Source of the DNA: Candidatus Altarchaeota archaeon
Lineage (GTDB): Archaea; Altiarchaeota; Altiarchaeia; IMC4; QMZM01
Assembly (NCBI GenBank): GCA_030633595.1
Contig: DAOVSE010000002.1
Coordinates: 1-34,058 of the forward strand
DNA length: 34,058 nucleotides
Direction of reading: 5' to 3'
Shown here: positions 25,787 to 34,058 of the stretch, in pieces
Numbering within the stretch: the first letter of the stretch is position 1
Layout: each line of letters starts with the position of its first letter
Made by a program: the position numbers and the translations under genes
Notes under the pieces: model-generated
What the model was told of the DNA's origin: nothing
The model's database searches: none
Seen by the model: the letters and a program-made list of their open reading frames with translations, nothing else

Positions 25787-26875
25787 ATGGATTCTATAGT
25801 CAATGCTGCGGTACAGCACGGACGGTTGGAGAGGAGGATTAATGATGAATTTGAGGGAGTTGATCATCTTAAAATTGTGGTCCTTGGTTCTGGGGGAGCA
25901 GGGAACAATACAGTGAACAGATTACAGCATATTGGTATAGATGGAGCAGAGTTGATGGCAGCAAATACTGATAAGCAGGATTTAAAGAAATTAGATGGAA
26001 ATATTACGAAGATTATGATCGGTGCGAAGCTGATGCGCGGTTTGGGAGCGGGAGGTTTCCCGGAGCTTGGGGAGAAAGCCGCTGAAGCGAGCCGTCACGA
26101 GATTGCAGATTTACTGGCAAACACCCATCTTTTATTTTTAACAGCGGGAATGGGCGGCGGAACCGGAACGGGTTCTGTACCCGTTATTGCAGAAATTGCC
26201 AAGGAGGAGGGAGCAATAGTCGTAGCAATTGTGACATTCCCATTTGAGCTTGAGAGGGCAAGACTGGACAAAGCAAGGAGTGGTATTGAAAAATTAAGAA
26301 AGGTCGCTGATACAGTAATAATAATAGATAACAATAAACTGGTAGAATATGTCCCTAATTTGCCACTGGATAAGGCCTTTTCCGTAGCGGATGAGGTCGT
26401 TGCCAGAGCAGTTAAGGGTATTACTGAAACGATAATGGAACCGAGTTTGGTAAATCTCGATTTTGCCGATATAAAGGCGGTACTCGACAGAGGGGAGGTA
26501 GCGGTTATATCTGTGGGGGATGGAGAGGGTCCCGACAGGGTGGAGAAAGCGGTTGAAAATACCCTGAAACAGCCCTTGCTTGATGTTGACTACAGTGATG
26601 CCTCTGGAGCCCTGATCCATATCACTGGTGGAGAGGATATGACCCTGGGAGAAGCAAACAGAGTCGGACAAATGATAACCAGGGAGCTTCAACCAGAAGC
26701 AACAGTAACGTGGGGCTCAAGAGTAGATCCAGCATTGCATGATAAGATAGAGGTAATTGCCATAATAACGGGTGTGAAGTCCCCAAACATACTCGGTTTA
26801 GGAAAATCAACTGGCGGTGCATTTGTGTATACTGAGGAGTTTCATAACTGGGCAGGCGGCATAAACGAGATCTGA
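25787..26875 (+). CDS. ftsZ: Cell division protein FtsZ
   Basis: 362 aa; tubulin signature [24 protein letters not shown]. Confidence 0.97.
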   Translation: MDSIVNAAVQHGRLERRINDEFEGVDHLKIVVLGSGGAGNNTVNRLQHIGIDGAELMAANTDKQDLKKLDGNITKIMIGAKLMRGLGAGGFPELGEKAAEASRHEIADLLANTHLLFLTAGMGGGTGTGSVPVIAEIAKEEGAIVVAIVTFPFELERARLDKARSGIEKLRKVADTVIIIDNNKLVEYVPNLPLDKAFSVADEVVARAVKGITETIMEPSLVNLDFADIKAVLDRGEVAVISVGDGEGPDRVEKAVENTLKQPLLDVDYSDASGALIHITGGEDMTLGEANRVGQMITRELQPEATVTWGSRVDPALHDKIEVIAIITGVKSPNILGLGKSTGGAFVYTEEFHNWAGGINEI

Positions 26876-26876
26876 A

Positions 26877-27428
26877 TTACTTTTTCATCTCTTTCGTAAC
26901 ATCAAACACCCTGATGGCGAGGTTTTCAACTGTAGAAATGCCCAGATCGTCTTTCAGAACATCCCCGGGAGTTCTGCCGACTGCAATTCCGCCGAAGTGA
27001 GCGGTTTTTTTATCTGAAACAACAATCATCTCATGCAGTAACATCCAGTTATGTATCTGCGTACAAACATGTTCCTGTCCGCCATTCCTGCTCCCGCCCA
27101 CTGCGATAGCACCACCGACCTTTCCGGATAACCTGTAATTGCCCCTTCTAAGAGGAAAGGTTCTGTCGAAGAGGGATTTCAATTTTCCGGAAACCGAGGC
27201 AAAATATGTCGGAGACCCAATTATGATAGCATCTGCAGACTTCATTGCATCGAGAATTTCATCGACATCATCTTCTGTAGATTCCAGCCAGTAATTAATC
27301 TTTTTCTCAGCTAATGAAACAAAAGCTGTCTCTGCGCCCCTTTTCTTGCATATGTCAAGAGCCCTTCTGATTAGGATCTCCGTATTTCCTCCTTTCCTGG
27401 AAGACCCACTTATACCGAGAATTTTCAC
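26877..27428 (-). CDS. NADPH-dependent FMN reductase / iron-sulfur flavoprotein-like
   Basis: ILGISGSSRKGGNTEILIRRAL, IIGSPTYFASVSGKLKSLFDR. Confidence 0.85.
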   Translation of the reverse strand: MKILGISGSSRKGGNTEILIRRALDICKKRGAETAFVSLAEKKINYWLESTEDDVDEILDAMKSADAIIIGSPTYFASVSGKLKSLFDRTFPLRRGNYRLSGKVGGAIAVGGSRNGGQEHVCTQIHNWMLLHEMIVVSDKKTAHFGGIAVGRTPGDVLKDDLGISTVENLAIRVFDVTKEMKK

Positions 27429-27437
27429 ATATATGAT

Positions 27438-27965
27438 TTAGGAAAGTGAGTTTATAAGATTATTCAGATCCAGTATGCGTTTGACTGCTGGATGCCCTTC
27501 ACCCAATTCTTTTTTGATTCTCTCTATTGTCGTTTCTATCGGAACTACCGATGATTCCTCAATGAGATTATCTGCGTGAGCTACCACCTTTTCCTCCAGT
27601 GTTTCTGGCAGATAGTCCCCCTCTGGAAGTCCAAGGGATTTGGCCTCCTCCCTTGTTAAGCCAGCACCTATATGTGTTTCACAAACCCTCGCGAATTTTT
27701 CAAGTTTCAGCCTTCTCAGGATCCTTGCACCCTCGATGCCGTGTCTAATTCCGTGAGTTTTGCATCTTCCAATATCGTGGAGTAATGCGGCAATTTCTAC
27801 AAAATCTACATCGATCTCGTAACCATTATCCCTTATTTTTTGAGCAATCTCTTTGGCAAATTTAGAAACAGCGAGCATATGGGATATGACCCGTTCATCA
27901 CAGCCCTCTTCCCGTAAAAGTGACAAAGCCTCAGACCGACCTAAGGAAATTGTTGATCTTTGCAA
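27438..27965 (-). CDS. HD-domain phosphohydrolase
   Basis: AALLHDIGRCKTHGIRHGIEGARIL, VVAHADNLIEE. Confidence 0.85.
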   Translation of the reverse strand: MQRSTISLGRSEALSLLREEGCDERVISHMLAVSKFAKEIAQKIRDNGYEIDVDFVEIAALLHDIGRCKTHGIRHGIEGARILRRLKLEKFARVCETHIGAGLTREEAKSLGLPEGDYLPETLEEKVVAHADNLIEESSVVPIETTIERIKKELGEGHPAVKRILDLNNLINSLS

Positions 27966-28434
27966 TTTCAGTCTCTATCTCACTGATCTCTTTGGAATTA
28001 TCAAAGGCTAGATAAGGTTCATTGCACTCAGGGCATATAAAATCGGTATTTGTTGCCTTTTCAAAAGAAACCCGCGAACACGAACACTTGAAGATCATAC
28101 CGTTTTTCTCCTCGTTCAGCGTCTGATAAAGACCGTCTAGCCTGTTTTGCAGATAATTATTGATATATTCCATCACCTTATTGTCACGCTTTTTCCAGAG
28201 GTAGGTATACCAGCCAGTCTTCTTATTTTTTGTACGCTCATATTCTACCAGGCTTTTAACATGTAGATCATTTAGAAGGGTTCTAACAATCGTTTCCTTA
28301 ACGTTCAATTCAGCTGCTAGTTCTTCATCGCGTTTTGGTTCAGAAAGTTTTTCTATAACGGTGACGTGATCCTTACTCATAGATTCAGCCAAGATATTAA
28401 CTAGTAATTCATTGTCCATGTTAATCCCGCTCAC
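27931..28434 (-). CDS. tfe: Transcription factor E (TFE-alpha)
   Basis: N-terminal winged HTH DEELAAELNVKETIVRTLLNDLHVKSLVEYERTKNKKTGWYTYLW and C-terminal zinc ribbon FKCSCSRVSFEKATNTDFICPECNEPYLAFDN. Confidence 0.93.
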   Translation of the reverse strand: MSGINMDNELLVNILAESMSKDHVTVIEKLSEPKRDEELAAELNVKETIVRTLLNDLHVKSLVEYERTKNKKTGWYTYLWKKRDNKVMEYINNYLQNRLDGLYQTLNEEKNGMIFKCSCSRVSFEKATNTDFICPECNEPYLAFDNSKEISEIETEIAKINNFLRSV

Positions 28435-28470
28435 CCCTCAACTTAATATATATAGATTGAGTGAATAAAT

Positions 28471-28950
28471 ATGCATATGTTCGAATATTTCTCAGAGATC
28501 GCAAATGATGTCATTGAGTCAAATGGGCTTTGGGGCATATTCATCATCGCAACCTTGGAATCCTTTATATTCCCTGTGCCTACTGCAATAATAATAACGG
28601 CCGGGACCGCTCTGAACTTGGATCCCTTCTCAGTTGTGATATTTGCAACAATTGGTTCGGTTATCGGTGCCGTAATTGGCTATTTTTTAGGCATGAAGGG
28701 AGGCAGACCCGCATTGATCTGGTTATTTGATGAGAAAAAGATCAATAAAGTCGATAGATTATTCGAAAAATACGGTGTTTATGCCATAGGAATTGCCGCC
28801 TTTACCCCCTTACCCTTTAAGATATTTACGATATCGGCAGGAGTTGCAAGGATGAACATCGTCGCTTTCATATTAGTTTCCATACCCTGCAGATTCCTGC
28901 AGTTTCTGCTCTTCGCTCTGTTCGGGAACTGGCTGTCTGGGTTTCTGTAG
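28471..28950 (+). CDS. DedA/VTT-domain membrane protein
   Basis: ATLESFIFPVPTAIIITAGTAL, GAVIGYFLGMKGGRPAL, PLPFKIFTISAGVARM. Confidence 0.85.
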   Translation: MHMFEYFSEIANDVIESNGLWGIFIIATLESFIFPVPTAIIITAGTALNLDPFSVVIFATIGSVIGAVIGYFLGMKGGRPALIWLFDEKKINKVDRLFEKYGVYAIGIAAFTPLPFKIFTISAGVARMNIVAFILVSIPCRFLQFLLFALFGNWLSGFL

Positions 28951-28960
28951 AAACTTTCAT

Positions 28961-29140
28961 TAATTTTTGGTCGAGGTTTTTTAAAGCTCGAACGTTGACG
29001 GAAAACCTGATTAAATTTTTGGTCGAGGTTTTTTAAAGCTCGATGACGGAAAACCTGATTAAATTTTTGGTCGAGGTTTTTTAAAGCTCGATGACGGAAA
29101 ACCTGATTAAATTTTTGGTCGAGGTTTTTTAAAGCTCGAA
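28961..29140. repeat. Tandem repeat, four copies, 48-52 bp period
   Basis: TTTTTGGTCGAGGTTTTTTAAAGCTCGA x4 (GGTCGAGG at 28969, 29021, 29069, 29117) separated by (ACGT)TGACGGAAAACCTGATTAAA. Confidence 0.95.
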
Positions 29141-29152
29141 ATTCTATCAAAA

Positions 29153-31207
29153 CTATTCCTCTAGGTCCTCCCACTCCCCATCAAGGGCTTCCCAGTCTTC
29201 TAGCAGAACTCCCTCTCCTGCCCTCTTGCCCTTCTTCTTTCCCTTTCTCCCCTTGGGTGCCTTGGACCTTACAAAAATCGCAACTATTAAAAAGATTATC
29301 ACTAAGAAACCAACAAGTATTGCAGGGTTAGATAGTAGAGAAATTATGTCAGATTCCTCCGGTAGGGTGGTTGTGGTTGTAACAGTGAGGGTAGTTGTTG
29401 TGGTAGTTGTTGTAGCGTTCTTTTCTAGCAATATCCCCTCGACTATTGCCATTGAATAATCACATCTTAATAAGCCATCTGAATCGTTAATCTCCGCATA
29501 AATATCCCTCGCATTATTTAAATATTTTTTGGTCGATTCGTAATCCCTAACATTGTAATAGAGTAACGCCCTTGCATACTGGGAATCTGCCTCAGCCCTT
29601 CGATTATCGTTTAATCTCTCAGTGATATCCTCAAGTAATGAATCGCACTCTGAGACACCAGAAGAGAAATCTGCTTCAAGATATAATTGCCTCGCCCTTC
29701 CAAGGTAACTCTTTGCCTCTTGATACCTAGTTAATTCATAATTTTCCTTACCCAAGGCATAATATCTATCCGCACTCTGCTTCTTAACGAATGTTCCAAT
29801 TATCTCATACTCATAAACCATTCTATTTGATGTGGCTATTAGATCCTCGTAGCTATTATCGTCTAAATATGTAGAAAATATTCTATTGATGCCCCTAACA
29901 ACCAGTTTGTTGTACTTAAATTGACCGCTCCAATCGAGCTGACCGCTGTCGTCAATCACATACAGAATACCTTCAGATATCAGCAATATTTCATTAACTC
30001 CATGCTCATCAAGGGTTTTCATATACATCGCACTGATAGACGATTTTGGTTTCATTCGATACATCCATAACTCCTTGCCTTCTCTGTTGATGACCCCAAC
30101 GCCTGATATGCCAGAACTTGAATTTCTAAAACCAACGATTATCTCATCATTCCAATCGTTGTTTATATCCAGGACGTATAATTTCTTAACATCACCCCGA
30201 GCTTCATAACTGGCCTGTACATGGCCAGTATAATTAAAGACATATATCTTATTTCCAGAACCAACGATAATTTCTTCATCCCTATCATGATAGAAATTAG
30301 AAATGTCTGCATTCCAGAATGTATCTTCAATCTCTGACATATATGATTTTGACAGTAGATCCCCAGACTTATTGAATATAACAATGCTACCATTTACCAA
30401 GGATGACTCTGAGAAATTCCATCCCTTGTCTGTAGTTTCTTCCCATTCACATTCCATCCACGTCTCATTTCGATTACACTCATTGCTTTCATCATCCCAG
30501 AAACATCCGGGACAGGTACATTCAGCTTCAGTATAATAAGTATGTTTAATCTCCCACTCTGTCCAACAATGTCTATGTCTGTATACAATGTCAGTATATC
30601 TCTTAAAGTAATTGTTTTGATATCCCCCAGATACAACTATAACCTCATCCTTATCATCGCCATTAATATCGCTAATGATTATCGACCTCACCCACAGGTC
30701 AACTTCATCCCATCTGTTAATCTTTCCCCCATCTATAACATAGAAACTACCCTTGCTTTTAAGCACCTTATACAGCAGATCTTCTTCCTCTGGGATTCCG
30801 TCATACATGGAATAAAGTTCACTCTGATTTAGCTCTTTTGTCTCCATCCATCCCAAACCCAAGAGAATTTCATCCTCATCATCCTCGTCTATATCCTCCA
30901 TCTCAATCTCATAGATCTCGCCGGGCGTTTGTATGGTATATCTTTCGGTCAGGTTCCCGTTCCTATCGAGTATATATAAAGTATCGCCGGATGCAACGAG
31001 TACAACAGATCTGTTGTTTATCTTTCCTACGGTTAGAGCAGTGATATCATCGTCTACAGAGTATCTCCATTTAGGTATAATGTCCTCATCACCTAGGAAA
31101 GTCTGGGCGGAGGGAGAATTTATCAACAAAATCGTAAACATAAAAAATACTGCTATTGGTATAAGCCTGTTTTCAGACGTTTTCAGGAGATTGTATAATT
31201 TCACCAT
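29153..31207 (-). CDS. Surface protein: FG-GAP/propeller-like repeats, TPR-like region, Thr-rich stalk, C-terminal TM and basic/acidic tail
   Basis: 684 aa; IEDIDEDDEDEILLG, ISDINGDDKDEVIVVSG, LDINNDWNDEIIVG repeats; TPR-like YYALGKENYELTRYQEAKSYLGRARQLY; TTTTTTTLTVTTTTTLP; C-terminal TM. Confidence 0.75.
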   Translation of the reverse strand: MVKLYNLLKTSENRLIPIAVFFMFTILLINSPSAQTFLGDEDIIPKWRYSVDDDITALTVGKINNRSVVLVASGDTLYILDRNGNLTERYTIQTPGEIYEIEMEDIDEDDEDEILLGLGWMETKELNQSELYSMYDGIPEEEDLLYKVLKSKGSFYVIDGGKINRWDEVDLWVRSIIISDINGDDKDEVIVVSGGYQNNYFKRYTDIVYRHRHCWTEWEIKHTYYTEAECTCPGCFWDDESNECNRNETWMECEWEETTDKGWNFSESSLVNGSIVIFNKSGDLLSKSYMSEIEDTFWNADISNFYHDRDEEIIVGSGNKIYVFNYTGHVQASYEARGDVKKLYVLDINNDWNDEIIVGFRNSSSGISGVGVINREGKELWMYRMKPKSSISAMYMKTLDEHGVNEILLISEGILYVIDDSGQLDWSGQFKYNKLVVRGINRIFSTYLDDNSYEDLIATSNRMVYEYEIIGTFVKKQSADRYYALGKENYELTRYQEAKSYLGRARQLYLEADFSSGVSECDSLLEDITERLNDNRRAEADSQYARALLYYNVRDYESTKKYLNNARDIYAEINDSDGLLRCDYSMAIVEGILLEKNATTTTTTTTLTVTTTTTLPEESDIISLLSNPAILVGFLVIIFLIVAIFVRSKAPKGRKGKKKGKRAGEGVLLEDWEALDGEWEDLEE

Positions 31208-31249
31208 ATAAGATATTTACATTTACTTATTTAATTCATATAGGTTAAT

Positions 31250-33925
31250 ATGAATGAGAAACCATGGGCAGTTGAAGTCGATGACATTATCAAGCAAGTG
31301 AAGACTTCAAGAGATGGGTTGAATGCTAGTGAGGCTGAAGGAAGGCTTTCAAAATTTGGATCAAATGAGATAACGAAGAAGGGGGGGACAACACCACTGC
31401 AGATATTCCTTGAACAGTTCAAGAGTTTTCTTGTGATTATCCTGATATTTGCTGCAATCATTTCTGCAGGGATAGGTATCTCCCGAGGTTCTGAAGAGGA
31501 TATCTTGGAGGCTCTCGCAATCCTTCTTGTCGTTGTTTTTATTGCAATTACCGGTTTCATTCAGGAATACAGGGCTGAAAAGGAGCTATTGGCATTGAGG
31601 GATATAGTATCTCCTACTGCATTGGTAATTAGAAACGGAAAAAAGGAGGAGATACCGGCGAAAAACCTTGTTCCGGGAGATGTTATCCTGATAGAAGCGG
31701 GAGACAGAATCCCTGCAGATTCCCGGCTCTTGAATGTAATAAATCTAAAGGTTGATGAGGCCTCCCTGACCGGCGAATCCATACCTGTGGAAAAGGAAAT
31801 TTCGATTCTTAAAGCAGACACTACCCTTGGAGATAGAAAGAACATGATATTCATGGGGACTAACGCCACATATGGAAAAGCCACCGCTGTTGTTATAAAT
31901 ACTGGAATGAAAACTGAGCTGGGTAAAATTGCAGAAAAAATTCAGACCATGGAGAAGGAAAAAACACCATTACAGATGCGTTTAGATATGGTCGGGAGGC
32001 AGATAGGTTTAATAGTAATTCTGCTATGTGCGATAATATTTTTTGCAGGTACACTTGGAGGGAGAGATCCAATCTTTATGTTCCTGGTCGCTGTTGCCCT
32101 GGCAGTTGCAGCAGTTCCGGAGGGACTTCCCGCTGTTGTTACAGTTACTCTGGCGAGGGGGATGAGACTCATGGTAAAAAGAAACGCAATTGTGAGGAAA
32201 CTGACAGCAGTTGAAACCCTTGGTTCTACGGATATTATCTGCTCCGACAAGACCGGAACCCTGACAAGAAATGAGATGACGATAAGGAAGCTCTTTATTA
32301 ATAACAGGAATATAGATGTCACCGGGGGAGGATACAAGCCAGAAGGGGAATTTCTTATCGATGGAAAACGAATAGATTCCAAGACAGAGGAACTTCAATT
32401 ATTATTCAGAATAGGTACTCTCTGCAATAATGCGTCCCTGGAGAAAACCGGCAGTGGGTGGAAGATCACGGGTGATCCGACGGAGGCAAGTCTGATTGTT
32501 GCAGCATCCAAAGCAGGAATAGGACAGAGCCAGGTTAGTGAGAAATTTCCAAGGATTGCGGAATTGCCCTTTGACTCTGTAAGGAAGAGGATGACAACCA
32601 TACATAAGACTCCTGAAGGTGGAAGGATTGCCTATGTCAAAGGTGCTCCGGATGTCATTCTAACACTTTGCAGATACATCTATGACAAAGGAACTGAGAG
32701 GGAGCTAACGATAGAAGATAGAGAAAAAATTCTCTCTATGAATGACATATTTGCGGGAAATGCGCTAAGAATTCTTGGTGCTGCCTATAAAAGGCTTGAT
32801 CACATGGAGGATTTTACCGAGGATTCAGAAAGGGACCTCGTTTTTGTTGGTTTGTTGGGAATGATCGACCCTCCAAGGGAGGATGCAAAGAAGGCTATTA
32901 ATATTTGTAGAAAGGCGGGCATAAAATCCGTAATGATTACAGGAGATCACAAGCTTACAGCCATCGCAGTAGCAAAGGAGATGAATATGTTCAGGGAGGG
33001 TGACATGATTTTAACTGGTGTAGAGCTGGAAGAGATTTCAGATGAGGACCTTGAAAAGATAGTAGAAAATGTTATCATTTATGCCAGAGTCTCCCCGGAG
33101 CATAAACTGAAGATAGTAAAGGCTTTGAAGAAAAAGGGTCACATTGTTGCCATGACAGGTGATGGTGTTAACGATGCTCCTGCTCTGAAGAAGGCGGATA
33201 TCGGAGTCTCTATGGGCATTACTGGGACGGATGTCACAAAGGAGGCAAGTGATATGGTCCTTACCGATGATAATTTTGCCTCTATCGTTTCCGCAGTAGA
33301 GGGGGGTAGAGGGATTTACGATAACATAAAATCATTTATAAAATATCTGCTCTCATGCAACATAGGTGAGGTAATGACGATATTCATTGGGGTGATGACC
33401 CTGCCTAGATTACCTTTACTTCCGTTACAGATCCTGTGGATGAACCTATTGACGGACGCCGCACCGGCCCTAGCCCTGGGCTGGAATCCAGCAGATCCCG
33501 ACATCATGAAGAGAAGACCCAGAAATCCGAAGGAACATATAATCACAAAGGATACATTGATGAGATTCATAGGTGTTGGGGTATTGATGTGTGCTGGAAC
33601 CTTGATTATATTCAATCATTATCTAGATATTAATGGGGAAAAGGCGCAGACTATGGCATTTACCACTCTTGTCATGTTCCAGATGTTCTATGTCCTTAGC
33701 TGCAGGTCGGAGAGGTTTCCATTCTTCAAGGTAGGGGTTCTCTCTAACAGGTATTTGATAATCGCAGTAGCATTCTCAGTACTCATGCAGATTGTAGTAG
33801 TAAATTTACCGTTCTTCCAGACAATTTTTGGAACAGTAACTTTAAGCATTGAAGAATGGCTTTTGGCTATTATAGTTTCATCTACTGCATTTTTTATTCC
33901 CGAATTTTTGAAATATAGGAAATGA
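31250..33925 (+). CDS. P-type cation (Ca2+-like) ATPase, P2A/ SERCA-PMR1 type
   Basis: 891 aa; DKTGTLT phosphorylation motif, DEASLTGES, MTGDGVNDAPALKKADIG, PEGLPAVVTV. Confidence 0.95.
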   Translation: MNEKPWAVEVDDIIKQVKTSRDGLNASEAEGRLSKFGSNEITKKGGTTPLQIFLEQFKSFLVIILIFAAIISAGIGISRGSEEDILEALAILLVVVFIAITGFIQEYRAEKELLALRDIVSPTALVIRNGKKEEIPAKNLVPGDVILIEAGDRIPADSRLLNVINLKVDEASLTGESIPVEKEISILKADTTLGDRKNMIFMGTNATYGKATAVVINTGMKTELGKIAEKIQTMEKEKTPLQMRLDMVGRQIGLIVILLCAIIFFAGTLGGRDPIFMFLVAVALAVAAVPEGLPAVVTVTLARGMRLMVKRNAIVRKLTAVETLGSTDIICSDKTGTLTRNEMTIRKLFINNRNIDVTGGGYKPEGEFLIDGKRIDSKTEELQLLFRIGTLCNNASLEKTGSGWKITGDPTEASLIVAASKAGIGQSQVSEKFPRIAELPFDSVRKRMTTIHKTPEGGRIAYVKGAPDVILTLCRYIYDKGTERELTIEDREKILSMNDIFAGNALRILGAAYKRLDHMEDFTEDSERDLVFVGLLGMIDPPREDAKKAINICRKAGIKSVMITGDHKLTAIAVAKEMNMFREGDMILTGVELEEISDEDLEKIVENVIIYARVSPEHKLKIVKALKKKGHIVAMTGDGVNDAPALKKADIGVSMGITGTDVTKEASDMVLTDDNFASIVSAVEGGRGIYDNIKSFIKYLLSCNIGEVMTIFIGVMTLPRLPLLPLQILWMNLLTDAAPALALGWNPADPDIMKRRPRNPKEHIITKDTLMRFIGVGVLMCAGTLIIFNHYLDINGEKAQTMAFTTLVMFQMFYVLSCRSERFPFFKVGVLSNRYLIIAVAFSVLMQIVVVNLPFFQTIFGTVTLSIEEWLLAIIVSSTAFFIPEFLKYRK

Positions 33926-34058
33926 ACGAATTAGGTCTAAGGAAGAACTGGGTCTACGAAACGATTATAACAACCAGTAGAGATGGAAGGGTGAATGCAG
34001 CACCGATGGGGATATGGACGGATGATTTTGAAATAATTAGTCTCGATGTATATAAAAC
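33922..34058 (+). CDS. DUF447-like flavoprotein, truncated by window end
   Basis: MNELGLRKNWVYETIITTSRDGRVNAAPMGIWTDDFEIISLDVYK; ATGA overlap with the ATPase stop. Confidence 0.7.
   Translation, partial: MNELGLRKNWVYETIITTSRDGRVNAAPMGIWTDDFEIISLDVYK

Noticed and set aside
28435-28470. Imperfect dyad around a TATA-like core between tfe and dedA
   Set aside because: Imperfect (TCACCCCTCAA/TTGAGTGA) and AT-rich; could be chance, not enough to call an operator
28961-29140. CRISPR array
   Set aside because: The intervening 20-24 nt segments are the same sequence, so they are not unique spacers; a tandem repeat fits better
28779-29174. ORF encoding RALKNLDQKFNQVFRH repeats
   Set aside because: Artefact of the 48-bp tandem repeat (multiple of 3) and overlap with dedA
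31561-32605. Several antisense ORFs in the ATPase region
   Set aside because: Fully inside a well supported P-type ATPase gene

Overview
This 34 kb window is archaeal chromosome. Markers on which this rests: glycerol-1-phosphate dehydrogenase, aIF2-beta, L34e, archaeal adenylate kinase, TFE, Sec61-beta, 7S/SRP RNA and geranylgeranyl reductase. I did not assign a lineage. Most of the window is ordinary: information processing, an ABC (MacB-like) export locus, ion transporters (CPA2 antiporter, CaCA exchanger, P-type ATPase), isoprenoid-lipid reductase, UbiB-like kinase, ProRS, FtsZ and NurA. I added several genes missing from the ORF track: a 52-aa HTH protein, a 49-aa AbrB-like protein, a 56-aa ferredoxin, a 36-aa rubredoxin-like protein, Sec61-beta, a 37-codon ORF upstream of proS, tRNA-Cys and SRP RNA. 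The unusual signal is between genes. (1) Copies of gene ENDS bracket cargo or small hairpin pairs: tRNA-Cys 3' tails around a ~2 kb NYN-nuclease island, MacB 3' tails around an antiporter, a reductase 3' tail after a glycosyltransferase, and a perfect 29-bp copy of the proS 5' end. (2) At least six pairs of adjacent hairpins, with similar architecture (often 8-11 bp stems, commonly 3-nt loops) but different sequences, sit at gene borders. (3) Upstream of the NYN nuclease is a tandemly duplicated unit (TATA-like sequence plus hairpin) whose stems covary. (4) A probable histone-fold protein with an acidic tail is next to aIF2-beta. All assignments come from reading the sequence; no database search was run.
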